A DNA stretch of 62,194 nt from assembly GCA_017417385.1 (NCBI GenBank), contig JAFPZF010000081.1, forward strand, positions 1-62,194. The letters are read 5' to 3'. The notes beneath the pieces were generated by a model that was not told where the DNA came from, ran no database searches, and worked only from the letters and a program-made list of their open reading frames with translations. This document shows positions 23,418 to 32,075 of this stretch, piece after piece (the stretch's first letter is position 1; every line of letters begins with the position of its first letter). The stretch comes from Bacteroidales bacterium. GTDB lineage: Bacteria > Bacteroidota > Bacteroidia > Bacteroidales > Marinilabiliaceae. The translations under genes and the position numbers were made by a program.

Positions 23418-25979
23418 ATGGCAAAGAACGAATGGAATTCTGAGGTTCCCTTTACACTAGACGACGGACAGGTTGTCACCGTCGAAAGGGATCATAGTCA
23501 CTTTGAGGGTGTCCGGCTCAATACTGAGAAAATCGGCTCCGAAGGTAAGTTTAAGAGGGAGTTTACCCCGGGTGCTAAGCTCCAGATGCTCCCCGGCACG
23601 GGTTACTACACCCGTGAGGGCGACCATAGCAAGGCTGTCCCGATGCCCCTCAAGTCTGCCTCCTGCTCTTCGGTCGGCGCTAAGGCTTTTTCGGTGCTGC
23701 TTGCAGGCGTGGCAACTTACTTTGCCTGCACGAGTGGTGGCTTCTGGCTCTGGTCTCTCGCCGTCCTGATGATTCTCTCGGCTCTCGGCACGTTGAACAA
23801 GAAGGCGACAATGAAAGAGTCTGCACAGCTCGACAGGCTTCGGAAACTGAGCAAGAGAGACGATGGTCGTATGGAGACGGTCATCGCCCGCACCTTCGTC
23901 AAGGGCTACGACATGGGTCTCAATATGCGCACTATCGACGCCCTCGCTAGAAAACTCCGTATCGCCAGCGACGAGAGGTTCTCTAAGTACGAGGAGGAGC
24001 TGCGCAAGAAGTCGACGGAGTATGTCTCCGAACTCTTTAGCAGTGTCGCCGACGTCAGCAAGGCGCGCCTGGCTACTTACCCTCATCTATGCGCCGCCGC
24101 CGAGGAACTGCTCGGTCTGGAGACATGGTACGCACAGCTCCGGAGGCATTCGCTGAACTACTCTAAGTGGAGCGACTACAAGAGTATCAGGCAGGAGGCG
24201 CGCGCCTTCGTCGGTGCTTTCAACTTTATCCGCAACCCCTACGATACCCCGGTCCTCCAGTGTGCTGACTTCCGCCTCTACTTCTACCCCTGCTTCATCG
24301 TCAAGGCTATGTCCTCCGCTCAGTTCGAGGTCATCAACTACGACGACGTGACGGTCTCGACTGTCGCTGTCGAAGACTATCAGAGGGTCGTCATCACTAT
24401 CGCCAAGACTATGCACGGCTTCCTCTTCGCCGCTAAGGAGCCCGCCGAGAAGTTCGCCCGTATGCTCTCGCTCCTCTGCGAAAACAAGGTTGTCGAGGGC
24501 GCTGAAGACGTAAGCTCTAAGGTCTCCGCACCTGTCAAGACGACGAGCGGGACGAGGGTCAAGGACTCTGAGGGGATAAGGAAGGTCATGGCGGCAGCCT
24601 CTGAACTTGTTGCTCATATCGAGTCGATGTCTGCTGACAACGATCTCGTCTCGAGAATCAACGCTGGCTCGGGCATGGACGTCATCGACCGCGTCAAGAC
24701 TCCTCGCCTCAATAAGAGGCTGACGCTCCTCGCCATGATGGATCTCGTCAACTGCTTCGCTAAGATTGGTCACCCTGCCGAGGGTGATGACGACGAGAGT
24801 CTCTGCCTGATGAAGACGCTCCTGCTCCTCTCTGTCGAGAAGCCCGAGGCTGACACTGTCGAGGCTCTCCGCGCCGCCGCTAAGAAGTCTATCGCCGAGG
24901 TCCGGAGCATTAAGACTAACACACCCGATGGTAAGCTGGCCTTCGTCTCGTTCTTCCGCAAGTATGACGAGAAGGCTGTTAAGCAATATGTCCTCCTGCT
25001 CAGAAAGCTCATCAGCGAGGTCGCCGTCCTCGACGACAATATGTCTAACGAGGAGAAGTTGATGCTCAATGCTATGGACGAGATGGGGAAGGACAACGGC
25101 TCCTCCAACGTCCAGCGGGAGAGACAGCAGGAACAGCAGAACGAGGAGAAGAAGGAGGGCGCACAGGAGCCTGCGCAGGAGACCGACCCACTAGCCGACC
25201 TCGAGGAGATGATAGGCCTCGGTCCTGTCAAGGAGGAGGTCAAGAAGCTCGCCAGCTACGTCAAGGTGCAGAAGCAGCGCGAGGCTCTCGGCCTGAAGTC
25301 TCAGTCTGTCTCCTACCACTGTGTCTTCACGGGAAACCCTGGCACTGGCAAGACGACTGTCGCGAGAATCGTCGCAAGGATTTATGCAAGTCTGGGTGTC
25401 TTGAAGAGAGGCCACCTGGTTGAGACTGACAGGTCTGGTCTCGTCGCGGAATACGTCGGGCAGACTGCCAAGAAGACTAACGACGTCATCGACAGCGCAC
25501 TGGACGGCGTCCTCTTCATCGACGAGGCCTACGCCCTGGCTAATGGCGGCAACAACGACTATGGCGGCGAGGCTATATCGACACTCCTGAAGAGGATGGA
25601 GGACGACCGCGAGCGTCTCGTCGTCATCATCGCCGGTTACAATGACGAGATTGACGGCTTCCTCGAGACGAACCCTGGTCTGAAGTCGAGGTTCAACAGG
25701 TATATCAACTTCCCCGACTACAGCGCCGACGAGCTACTGAAGATCTTCATGCTGAGGACCTCGAAGAGCGACTACAAGCTGAGCGACGAGGCGAGAGAGC
25801 GTGTCGTCGAGCTGATAAACTACAGTGTCGCCCACAAGGACAAGAACTTCGGCAACGGTCGTTTCGTCCGCAACCTCTTCGAGAAGATCGTGCAGAATCA
25901 GGCTGTCAGGGTCTCTGAGCAGGCCGACGTCACGATAGACGCCCTGATGACTATCGAGTCTGAGGACGTCAGGATGTAG
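23418..25979 (+). CDS. CbbX/SpoVK-type AAA+ ATPase with two N-terminal membrane helices
   Basis: An 853-residue protein. Residues 85-103 and 108-126 form a hairpin of two membrane helices. A long, mainly helical middle part (130-560) ends in a Gln/Glu-rich linker (RERQQEQQNEEKKEG). The C-terminal AAA+ module (about 585-850) belongs to the CbbX/SpoVK/EccA branch: Walker A GNPGTGKT (639-646), the pore-loop region EYVGQTAKKTND, Walker B VLFIDEAYAL (about 697), and a sensor region with SRFNRYINFPDY. Such ATPases thread or remodel protein complexes. It sits 29 nt after the exporter and before a strong terminator. The middle domain is unknown to me. Confidence 0.88.
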   Translation: MAKNEWNSEVPFTLDDGQVVTVERDHSHFEGVRLNTEKIGSEGKFKREFTPGAKLQMLPGTGYYTREGDHSKAVPMPLKSASCSSVGAKAFSVLLAGVATYFACTSGGFWLWSLAVLMILSALGTLNKKATMKESAQLDRLRKLSKRDDGRMETVIARTFVKGYDMGLNMRTIDALARKLRIASDERFSKYEEELRKKSTEYVSELFSSVADVSKARLATYPHLCAAAEELLGLETWYAQLRRHSLNYSKWSDYKSIRQEARAFVGAFNFIRNPYDTPVLQCADFRLYFYPCFIVKAMSSAQFEVINYDDVTVSTVAVEDYQRVVITIAKTMHGFLFAAKEPAEKFARMLSLLCENKVVEGAEDVSSKVSAPVKTTSGTRVKDSEGIRKVMAAASELVAHIESMSADNDLVSRINAGSGMDVIDRVKTPRLNKRLTLLAMMDLVNCFAKIGHPAEGDDDESLCLMKTLLLLSVEKPEADTVEALRAAAKKSIAEVRSIKTNTPDGKLAFVSFFRKYDEKAVKQYVLLLRKLISEVAVLDDNMSNEEKLMLNAMDEMGKDNGSSNVQRERQQEQQNEEKKEGAQEPAQETDPLADLEEMIGLGPVKEEVKKLASYVKVQKQREALGLKSQSVSYHCVFTGNPGTGKTTVARIVARIYASLGVLKRGHLVETDRSGLVAEYVGQTAKKTNDVIDSALDGVLFIDEAYALANGGNNDYGGEAISTLLKRMEDDRERLVVIIAGYNDEIDGFLETNPGLKSRFNRYINFPDYSADELLKIFMLRTSKSDYKLSDEARERVVELINYSVAHKDKNFGNGRFVRNLFEKIVQNQAVRVSEQADVTIDALMTIESEDVRM

Positions 25980-26001
25980 ACTGAAAGGAAACAGAATTCT
26001 G

Positions 26002-26040
26002 AAGGTGACAGACGACTAAATCCCGCCTGTCACCTTTTTG
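26002..26040 (+). terminator. Terminator of the sulfatase-ABC-AAA operon
   Basis: AAGGTGACAG pairs with CTGTCACCTT over a 15-nt loop and ends in TTTTTG. The stem overlaps the 3' end of the convergent dGTPase gene and may serve both strands. Confidence 0.85.
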
Positions 26041-27329
26041 TATAGGTCGAGCGCATAGAGGTCTGTCATGCCGCTGACCGTATCGACGGCGCAGAGGAGA
26101 CGGTCGTAGACCGAGGCGTCATCATCGACATTGTATTGACTCGGGATGAAGGTCCTGATGAGTTTCGAGTAGTAGTTCTCGGGCTGAGTGAGGGCGGCGG
26201 CGAAGCGGTCGAGAAGTGTCCCAATAATCTGGAAGCCCGACAGTTCCACCTGTGCGACAGTCTGATTGCGGTAGATGCGGCGGATGGCAGTCTCGGCGAG
26301 CGTGTTCATGGCTGCGCCCTCGACGCCGCTGAGGTGGCTCGTCAGGGAACCGGTGAACTCGCCGCGAAGTATGGCCTCGATATTGTCGCAGAAGATGCCT
26401 ACCGTCCGCTCGACGAGGCGGCCAATGACGATAGAGCGCATATAGGCGACCTGCTCGTGAGTGTCGGTGACGATGTGGCGCACTCCGTTGAAATTTCTGA
26501 AGACAGTCTTGTCCGCCTCCTTGTCGAAGAAGCCCATGAGGAGCTCGTAGGTCTCGTCGAAAGAGAGGATGCCAAGACGACAGGCGTCCTCGGCGTCCAT
26601 GACCTGATAGCAGATGTCGTCTGCCGCCTCGACGAGGAAGACCAGAGGGTGGCGGGCGTAGAGCTGCTTCGCCTCGTCGACGAGAGGTATGCCGAGCGAC
26701 TCGGCGATATTCATATACGTCTGCCTGTCCTGCTGGAAGTAGCCGAACTTCTTGACGCCAGCAGAAGACCGTGGATACTTGACGATAGAGGCGAGGGTCG
26801 GCATCGTGAGGGCGAAGCCGCCTTCACGTCTGCCCTTGAAGTTGTGGGAGAGGAGGCGGAACGTGTTGGCGTTGCCGTCGAAGTTGCAGAAGTCGCTCCG
26901 CTGCTCGTCGGTCAGGGATGAGCATAGTTCGCGACCGGCGCCGTTGATGAAGAAATGGCGGATAGCGTCCTCGCCAGAGTGACCGAAGGGCGGGTTGCCG
27001 AGGTCGTGAGCGAGGCAGGCGGCGGAGACGATGGAGCTGAATGACTGCTGGATAAGCTGGGCGTCGTCTGGGAACAGCTGCGACAGCTTGAGGGCTGCGT
27101 TGTTGCCGAGCGAACGTCCGACGGAGGCCACTTCGATGCTGTGAGTCAGTCTGTTGTGGACGAAGATGGCGCCAGGGAGGGGGAAGACCTGCGTCTTGTT
27201 CTGCAGCCGTCGGAAGGCTGCGGAGAAGATGATACGATCGTAGTCTAGTTGGAACTGGCTGCGGTCTTGATGATTGGCGCCAGTCGATTTACCGAGTCTT
27301 ATAGGTCTGAGAAGCTCTTCCCACTTCAT
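26016..27329 (-). CDS. dgt: Deoxyguanosinetriphosphate triphosphohydrolase-like protein
   Basis: A 437-residue HD-domain enzyme that hydrolyses dGTP (or other dNTPs) to the nucleoside and triphosphate, controlling dNTP pools. The metal site residues are visible: HNRLTHSIEVA, AHDLGNPPFGHSGEDA (HD at 108-109) and VEAADDICYQ. DYDRIIFSAAFRRLQNKTQV near the N-terminus is diagnostic of this family. The ATG at 27329 overlaps the stop of the GH115 gene by 4 nt, which supports this start over longer frames. The pairing with an exported glycosidase is odd and may just reflect compact packing. Confidence 0.93.
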   Translation of the reverse strand: MKWEELLRPIRLGKSTGANHQDRSQFQLDYDRIIFSAAFRRLQNKTQVFPLPGAIFVHNRLTHSIEVASVGRSLGNNAALKLSQLFPDDAQLIQQSFSSIVSAACLAHDLGNPPFGHSGEDAIRHFFINGAGRELCSSLTDEQRSDFCNFDGNANTFRLLSHNFKGRREGGFALTMPTLASIVKYPRSSAGVKKFGYFQQDRQTYMNIAESLGIPLVDEAKQLYARHPLVFLVEAADDICYQVMDAEDACRLGILSFDETYELLMGFFDKEADKTVFRNFNGVRHIVTDTHEQVAYMRSIVIGRLVERTVGIFCDNIEAILRGEFTGSLTSHLSGVEGAAMNTLAETAIRRIYRNQTVAQVELSGFQIIGTLLDRFAAALTQPENYYSKLIRTFIPSQYNVDDDASVYDRLLCAVDTVSGMTDLYALDLYKKVTGGI

Positions 27330-29668
27330 CTTGTCAATATTTGGTCTATGATGATACCCTTGCGTTCCGTCGAGACGCAAAGTCTGTGCTGTCGGCCCTT
27401 GACGGCAGGCAGTTTGAGTCTTTGTATGGCTTGATTGCGGAGGACGTTTTGTTTCCATTCCTCGCTACGTCCTTCGGTCTTGATGTCGAACGACTTGACG
27501 TCCTTGCCGTCGGCGGAGACAGAGACCTTGAGGTTGACCTCGTCGCCCAGCGGGTGAGTCGGGAGGAAGTGGAGCTCGACCTCGACAGTGTCAGTCTCGT
27601 TCTCCGTCTCGCAGTTGTAGAACACCTGTTCGTCTGGGAGGAGTTGCGCTGCGTTATTGCTGTAGCCGAGGCTGGGCCATACCTTGACCTTACCCTTCTT
27701 GCAGTCGGAGCCTGGTATCGTACTTTTCCAGTTCTCACTCTTGACCCAATCCGTAGTGCTGGCGCGCTGCTGAACCTTGTCGAAGACGGGAAGCTGTCTT
27801 GGGTGGCAGTCCATGATGCCGTTCCACTTGGCGTTGTTGTAGCGAGCCGTCATGGAGACGATACTGTCGTAGGCGACATCGGCAGACGCGAAGACATCGT
27901 CGCCGTGGCGAGCCATCTGAGCGGAGAGCATCTTCTTGTTCATCTGGTAGGCGGCCCATACGGGGTAGCCGACGAGCTGGAAGAAGGAAGGCTGGAGGGT
28001 GGCGGGGAGTTTCTGAGCAATCTTTTCAACCTTGTCGCTGACATTCTGGTACTGAGCGAGGCGTCGGATGACCGTCTTCTTGCTCCACGGGAGGTCTGAT
28101 ACGACCTTGTAGCTCGGGTCTTTCTCCTCCGTGCGTGTGTTGCCGAGGAACTCGGGACGGCAGATGAAAGACAGGCGGTAGTGCTCGAGGAGGGCCTGAG
28201 CCAGATTGTCGGAGAAAAGTTCTCCGAACTCGCGAGCGAGGAACTCCTTCAGATGTTGCTGGACTCCAATCTTCTCGACGTTTTCGACGTCCCAAGCCAT
28301 ATCGAGGAAGAGTTCCGTCTGATATTCAAGAGGCTTGATGTCGCCGACGTTGAGGATCCATATCTTCCGGATGCCGTTCTCGTAGGCCGTCGAAAGCTGT
28401 TGGAACATGAGGGCGGGGCTGAAGGTCCCGAGCCAGAGGTAGTCGTGCGGTCTGCCCCAGTAGGAGGCGTGGTAGTAGAGACCGTTGCCGCCGCGGCGTT
28501 TAGCCTCGTTACGGTTAGGAGTGTGGCGGATATAGCCATAGTTGTCGTCGCACCACATGAGAGTCACGTCGTCTGGAACTTTCATGTCGTCGTTGTAGGC
28601 GTCGAGGACCTCCTTGTAGGGGATGAAGACTTGCGGAATCTGGTCGACAGGCTTGCCAAGTTCTGAGGCGAGGAGGGTGCGTTGCTCCTTTATGACCTCC
28701 TCTGTCAGGATGCGGCGTTCCCATTTGTTGTTGGCGCCGAGGATGCCGCTGTCGTGGATGCCGCGCATGCCGAGGGTGTATATCATCTCCTGCGAAGCCG
28801 TCTCGTGGACTCGCTGTCTCCAGAAGCTGAGGACGCTATCCTTGTTAGTCTTGAAGTTGTATTCGCCATTGCCACGGACACGCCATTCTCCGTTGGCGTT
28901 GCAGCCCATAGGCTCGCAGTGAGAGGTCCCGATGTAGATACCATATTTCTCAGCCATCTCTCGGTTGCCGTCGGTCAGGAAGAAGGGACGGGAGCAGGAG
29001 TGCATAGGTGGCCAGTAAGTATTGGCGCGGAGCCTCAGAAGCAGTTGGAAGATACGTTCGGTAGTACCGGGGCCGATGACACCCTTCTCCTGCGGGTCGT
29101 TAGTCTTCCAGCTCCAGGGGTTGAGCCCCCAGTCCTCGTCGTTGATGAAGATGCCACGATAGGCGACGGAGGGGGACTCTACGCGATGGTAGTTCTGAGC
29201 GAGACGGTAGTGGCGACGCGGGGGGACAGGGGAGTCAGCCCACCACTCCCAGGGGGAGACGCCGATGAGGCGAGAGACCTCGAGGAGGCCGTATGCCACA
29301 CCATGAGCGTCGGAGCCGGCGACGATGAGTGTGCCGTCGGCAGAAATGTTGATAGAGAAGGCCTCGGCATGGTCTTTCAGCTGACGGGCGTTGACCATAA
29401 AGCCAGAGAGGACCGGGTCTCCGACTACGCCGGCGACGATGCGGGCGGCGCCAGGACTCTGAGGAGTCTTAGAGGAGACGAAAGTCGGAGAAGTCGAGAA
29501 TACACGTTCCCAGTCGGAGGCGAACATGGCGAGCGCTGTCTTCATGACAGGCTTAGGGGTGGCGCCGATGACGAGTTCGAGTCGGCCATTGGCGACGACA
29601 AAATCGTCGGCGAGGGAGTATATGCTTGAGACGACAGCTACGAGCAGAAAAACGAATAATTTTTTCAT
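27326..29668 (-). CDS. GH115 family glycoside hydrolase (xylan alpha-glucuronidase-like)
   Basis: A 780-residue exported enzyme. The signal peptide begins at ATG 29668 (MKKLFVFLLVAVVSSIYSLA); the frame opens 15 codons earlier but that adds a poor leader. GH115 landmarks are YRGIFINDEDWGLNPWSW, RANTYWPPMHS, GTSHCEPMGCN, YTLGMRGIHDSG and VTLMWCDDNYGYIRHTP. Known members remove 4-O-methyl-glucuronic acid from internal xylose of glucuronoxylan. The C-terminal part (about 650-780) is a beta-sandwich typical for the family. It is upstream of and overlaps dgt, and a promoter candidate lies at 29689-29721. No xylanase is nearby. Confidence 0.92.
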   Translation of the reverse strand: MKKLFVFLLVAVVSSIYSLADDFVVANGRLELVIGATPKPVMKTALAMFASDWERVFSTSPTFVSSKTPQSPGAARIVAGVVGDPVLSGFMVNARQLKDHAEAFSINISADGTLIVAGSDAHGVAYGLLEVSRLIGVSPWEWWADSPVPPRRHYRLAQNYHRVESPSVAYRGIFINDEDWGLNPWSWKTNDPQEKGVIGPGTTERIFQLLLRLRANTYWPPMHSCSRPFFLTDGNREMAEKYGIYIGTSHCEPMGCNANGEWRVRGNGEYNFKTNKDSVLSFWRQRVHETASQEMIYTLGMRGIHDSGILGANNKWERRILTEEVIKEQRTLLASELGKPVDQIPQVFIPYKEVLDAYNDDMKVPDDVTLMWCDDNYGYIRHTPNRNEAKRRGGNGLYYHASYWGRPHDYLWLGTFSPALMFQQLSTAYENGIRKIWILNVGDIKPLEYQTELFLDMAWDVENVEKIGVQQHLKEFLAREFGELFSDNLAQALLEHYRLSFICRPEFLGNTRTEEKDPSYKVVSDLPWSKKTVIRRLAQYQNVSDKVEKIAQKLPATLQPSFFQLVGYPVWAAYQMNKKMLSAQMARHGDDVFASADVAYDSIVSMTARYNNAKWNGIMDCHPRQLPVFDKVQQRASTTDWVKSENWKSTIPGSDCKKGKVKVWPSLGYSNNAAQLLPDEQVFYNCETENETDTVEVELHFLPTHPLGDEVNLKVSVSADGKDVKSFDIKTEGRSEEWKQNVLRNQAIQRLKLPAVKGRQHRLCVSTERKGIIIDQILTR

Positions 29669-29688
29669 AGCATACAACGAAATATGCT

Positions 29689-29721
29689 GCAAGGTAGCAA
29701 AAAAAAATGGCATACAGGCAA
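29689..29721 (-). promoter_or_regulatory. Candidate promoter of the GH115 gene
   Basis: On the minus strand TTG (29721-29719), 22 nt spacer, TACCTTGC (29696-29689), about 20 nt before the ATG at 29668. Confidence 0.45.
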
Positions 29722-29763
29722 TAGAAGGCGTTTAAGTTTCATATACGCCGTCTTAACATAAGT

Positions 29764-30201
29764 TCAGGAGCGTCTAGACTTGAAGAAGTCGAGGACGAGG
29801 GCTTGACATTCGTCGGCGAGGACGCCCGAGGAGACCGTCGTCTTAGGGTGGAGGGGCGAGGGTGAGAGACGGCGGTAGCCGCGGCGGTCGTCGGTGGCGC
29901 CGAAGACAATCCTGCCGATTTGCGCCCAAGCCGTTGCGCCACTGCACATCGTGCAAGGTTCGAGCGTCACGTAGAGCGTGCAGTCGACGAGATACTTAGC
30001 CGAGAGGGACTCCATGGCGGCGGTGAGTGCGATCATCTCGGCGTGGGCGGTGACGTCGTGGAGACGTTCCGTCTGATTGTGACCACGACCGACGACGTGA
30101 CCTGCGCAGACCACGACAGCGCCGATAGGGACTTCACCCTCGGCGGCAGCCAGACGAGCTTCGGCGAGGGCCTCTCTCATCCAACGTTCGTCCTCGTTCA
30201 T
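29764..30201 (-). CDS. tadA: tRNA adenosine(34) deaminase TadA
   Basis: A 145-residue zinc enzyme that converts A34 of tRNA-Arg(ACG) to inosine. The zinc and proton-shuttle motifs are H53-A-E55 (in DVTAHAEMIAL) and P82-C83-T-M-C86. The N-terminal WMREALAEARLAA and the C-terminal ADECQALVLDFFKSRR are typical. Its ATG overlaps the stop of the upstream lipoprotein gene by 4 nt. A different deaminase gene (37861-38325) has guanine-deaminase features, so the two are not duplicates. Confidence 0.95.
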   Translation of the reverse strand: MNEDERWMREALAEARLAAAEGEVPIGAVVVCAGHVVGRGHNQTERLHDVTAHAEMIALTAAMESLSAKYLVDCTLYVTLEPCTMCSGATAWAQIGRIVFGATDDRRGYRRLSPSPLHPKTTVSSGVLADECQALVLDFFKSRRS

Positions 30202-32060
30202 CGGCGTGTGTTGTTTTTCTTGTCGCCCAGCTTACGGTAGAAGCGGTCTGGAGTAAAGTCAGACTTACGGAATTCAATATGGATATCCCAGTTGGCCTTC
30301 ACCTTGACCTTCTCCATATAGTAGATATAAGTCTCGGGCTGGCGGCGGGAGTCGAAGTCGCCCGTGTCCCACTTACCATTGCGATTGCGGTCGTCGAGGA
30401 TACGGATAAAGTAGTCGCCCGGCTTGACGTATTTAAAGCCGACCTTGCCAGACTTGCCGGCGTAGTTTTGACGAGTAGGGGCACCATTGCCCGTCACGAT
30501 CTGAACGAGGTCGTTTTCGCCGACGCTATCCACGTCGATATAAATAGTCCCGTAGCGGTCGGCCGTCGCGACCTTAACCTCCTGCTTGATAGGACGGTTG
30601 GCGACGCCGTAGATATCCTTGATAGCAGCGGAGTCGATAGTTAGGCGATAAGTGTCGCCGAGAATCCACTTGTGCTTGATACGTCGGGAGCAGATGTTGG
30701 AAGAGTCTGGTTCGATAGAGTAGGGGACATCCTGGAAGATAGTGTCGACCTTGTGGCCGAGGCGGACAGCCTGCCAGTCGAGGGAGTCGATAGGAGTCGG
30801 CGAGGAGATAGACAGGACGCTGAATGGGCCGAGATTCTGAGAGACCTTGACGTCGAGGACCGGGATTTTCGGCTTGTCGTCAGTCTGTTTCTTACGTCGG
30901 CGCTCGCGCTTGTTCTCCGTCTTAGGCTTCTCCTTGTGCCATTCGCGGAGGGTGTCAGTCTTGGAGACCATATTGCCGATAGAGTCCTTGACGAGGTATT
31001 CCATAGCGATGACGACCGAGTCCTTGTTCCAGAGCGTCGAGTCTATCATCCACATATTGACCGTGTCGTTGGTCGGGCTGTACTGGACAGCGGCGAAGTC
31101 CTCCGCCTTGCCCCAGTCGACGAACCAGAGGCCTGGGCGGCGTGGCATAGGCTTGTTGAGAATCAGAGTGACCTTGTTTCTCAGCTTACGCTCGTCCTTG
31201 GCGATATACTGTTCGTAGGAGTCCTCGTTGTAGGCGAAGAGGACGAGGGAGTCTGGCGTCAGTGTCAGCGTGTCCCTCATGATATGGTTGTAGACGTAGC
31301 GGACGCTATCTCCATCCATATAGGCCGAGTCAGTCCGGACAGAGTCTGGAACCTGACGAATCTCGAAGGAAGGGCGGACGTGGCGACCGAGCCAAGCCAC
31401 CTTCTCGCCGGGCTGGTCGAAGATAAAGTTACGGTTCTGGTCGTCGAGGGCGAAGACATCGTAGTCAGCGTCTGCGGGGATATTCTTGATAGCGAAACGG
31501 CCGTCGACGTCAGTCTTAGCGATACGTGCTGGGACAGTAGTTCGGAAGGCCGAGTCGGCGAGATTAGGCTGGAGGAGGACGTAGATAGCGTCGACAGGCT
31601 TGAGAGTGGCGGCGTCGTAGACGTTGCCGGAGATCATCATAGTATCAGTACTCTCGCCAGTCGAGAAGGAGAAGGTGAAGCCCTGCTTGATGTTACTCTC
31701 GTTGAGGTCCGATAGACAGTCGGCGAAGTCGAGCGTATAAGTCGTCGAAGGGAGCAAGTCTTCGTCGAAGGTGACCTTAATCTGTTTGCCGTGAGCCTCG
31801 ACCTTAGGTTTTTTCATCGTCGGGGGCGACATGACAAATTTCTTGTCGGCGTCCTTGAGCTGAACATTCTCGTCGAACGTGATGACCACTTGACGGCCGA
31901 CCCAGCCAGTCTCGCCCTGGCGTGGGATAGAGGAGAGTAGGACAGGCGGGCGTACGTCCTTGGGTCCGCCAGTCGGGGTGCCTGGGTTGGCACAGCGAGC
32001 GAGCGACAGCAGTAGAGCTGCCGTCGCTGTCGCTGAGAGTATCGTTCGGAGAGATTTCAC
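30198..32060 (-). CDS. Lipoprotein with N-terminal Ig-like (Big_5) domain
   Basis: A 620-residue lipoprotein with lipobox LARC (Cys23) followed by ANPGTPTGGPKDVRPP, a start that recurs in Bacteroidetes Ig-like lipoproteins. Residues about 36-135 form a Big_5 Ig-like domain (PPVLLSSIPRQGETG, VVITFDENVQLKD). A carboxypeptidase-regulatory-like module follows (MISGNVYDAATLKPVDAIYV). Later parts include a Lys/Arg-rich linker (KPKTENKRERRRKKQTDD) and a final beta-rich domain with DDRNRNGKWDTGDF. Function is unknown; cell-envelope structural or binding. The start is GTG (32060), 15 nt after trpS, and the end overlaps tadA. Confidence 0.85.
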   Translation of the reverse strand: MKSLRTILSATATAALLLSLARCANPGTPTGGPKDVRPPVLLSSIPRQGETGWVGRQVVITFDENVQLKDADKKFVMSPPTMKKPKVEAHGKQIKVTFDEDLLPSTTYTLDFADCLSDLNESNIKQGFTFSFSTGESTDTMMISGNVYDAATLKPVDAIYVLLQPNLADSAFRTTVPARIAKTDVDGRFAIKNIPADADYDVFALDDQNRNFIFDQPGEKVAWLGRHVRPSFEIRQVPDSVRTDSAYMDGDSVRYVYNHIMRDTLTLTPDSLVLFAYNEDSYEQYIAKDERKLRNKVTLILNKPMPRRPGLWFVDWGKAEDFAAVQYSPTNDTVNMWMIDSTLWNKDSVVIAMEYLVKDSIGNMVSKTDTLREWHKEKPKTENKRERRRKKQTDDKPKIPVLDVKVSQNLGPFSVLSISSPTPIDSLDWQAVRLGHKVDTIFQDVPYSIEPDSSNICSRRIKHKWILGDTYRLTIDSAAIKDIYGVANRPIKQEVKVATADRYGTIYIDVDSVGENDLVQIVTGNGAPTRQNYAGKSGKVGFKYVKPGDYFIRILDDRNRNGKWDTGDFDSRRQPETYIYYMEKVKVKANWDIHIEFRKSDFTPDRFYRKLGDKKNNTRR

Positions 32061-32075
32061 GTCGAAGACAGAAGG

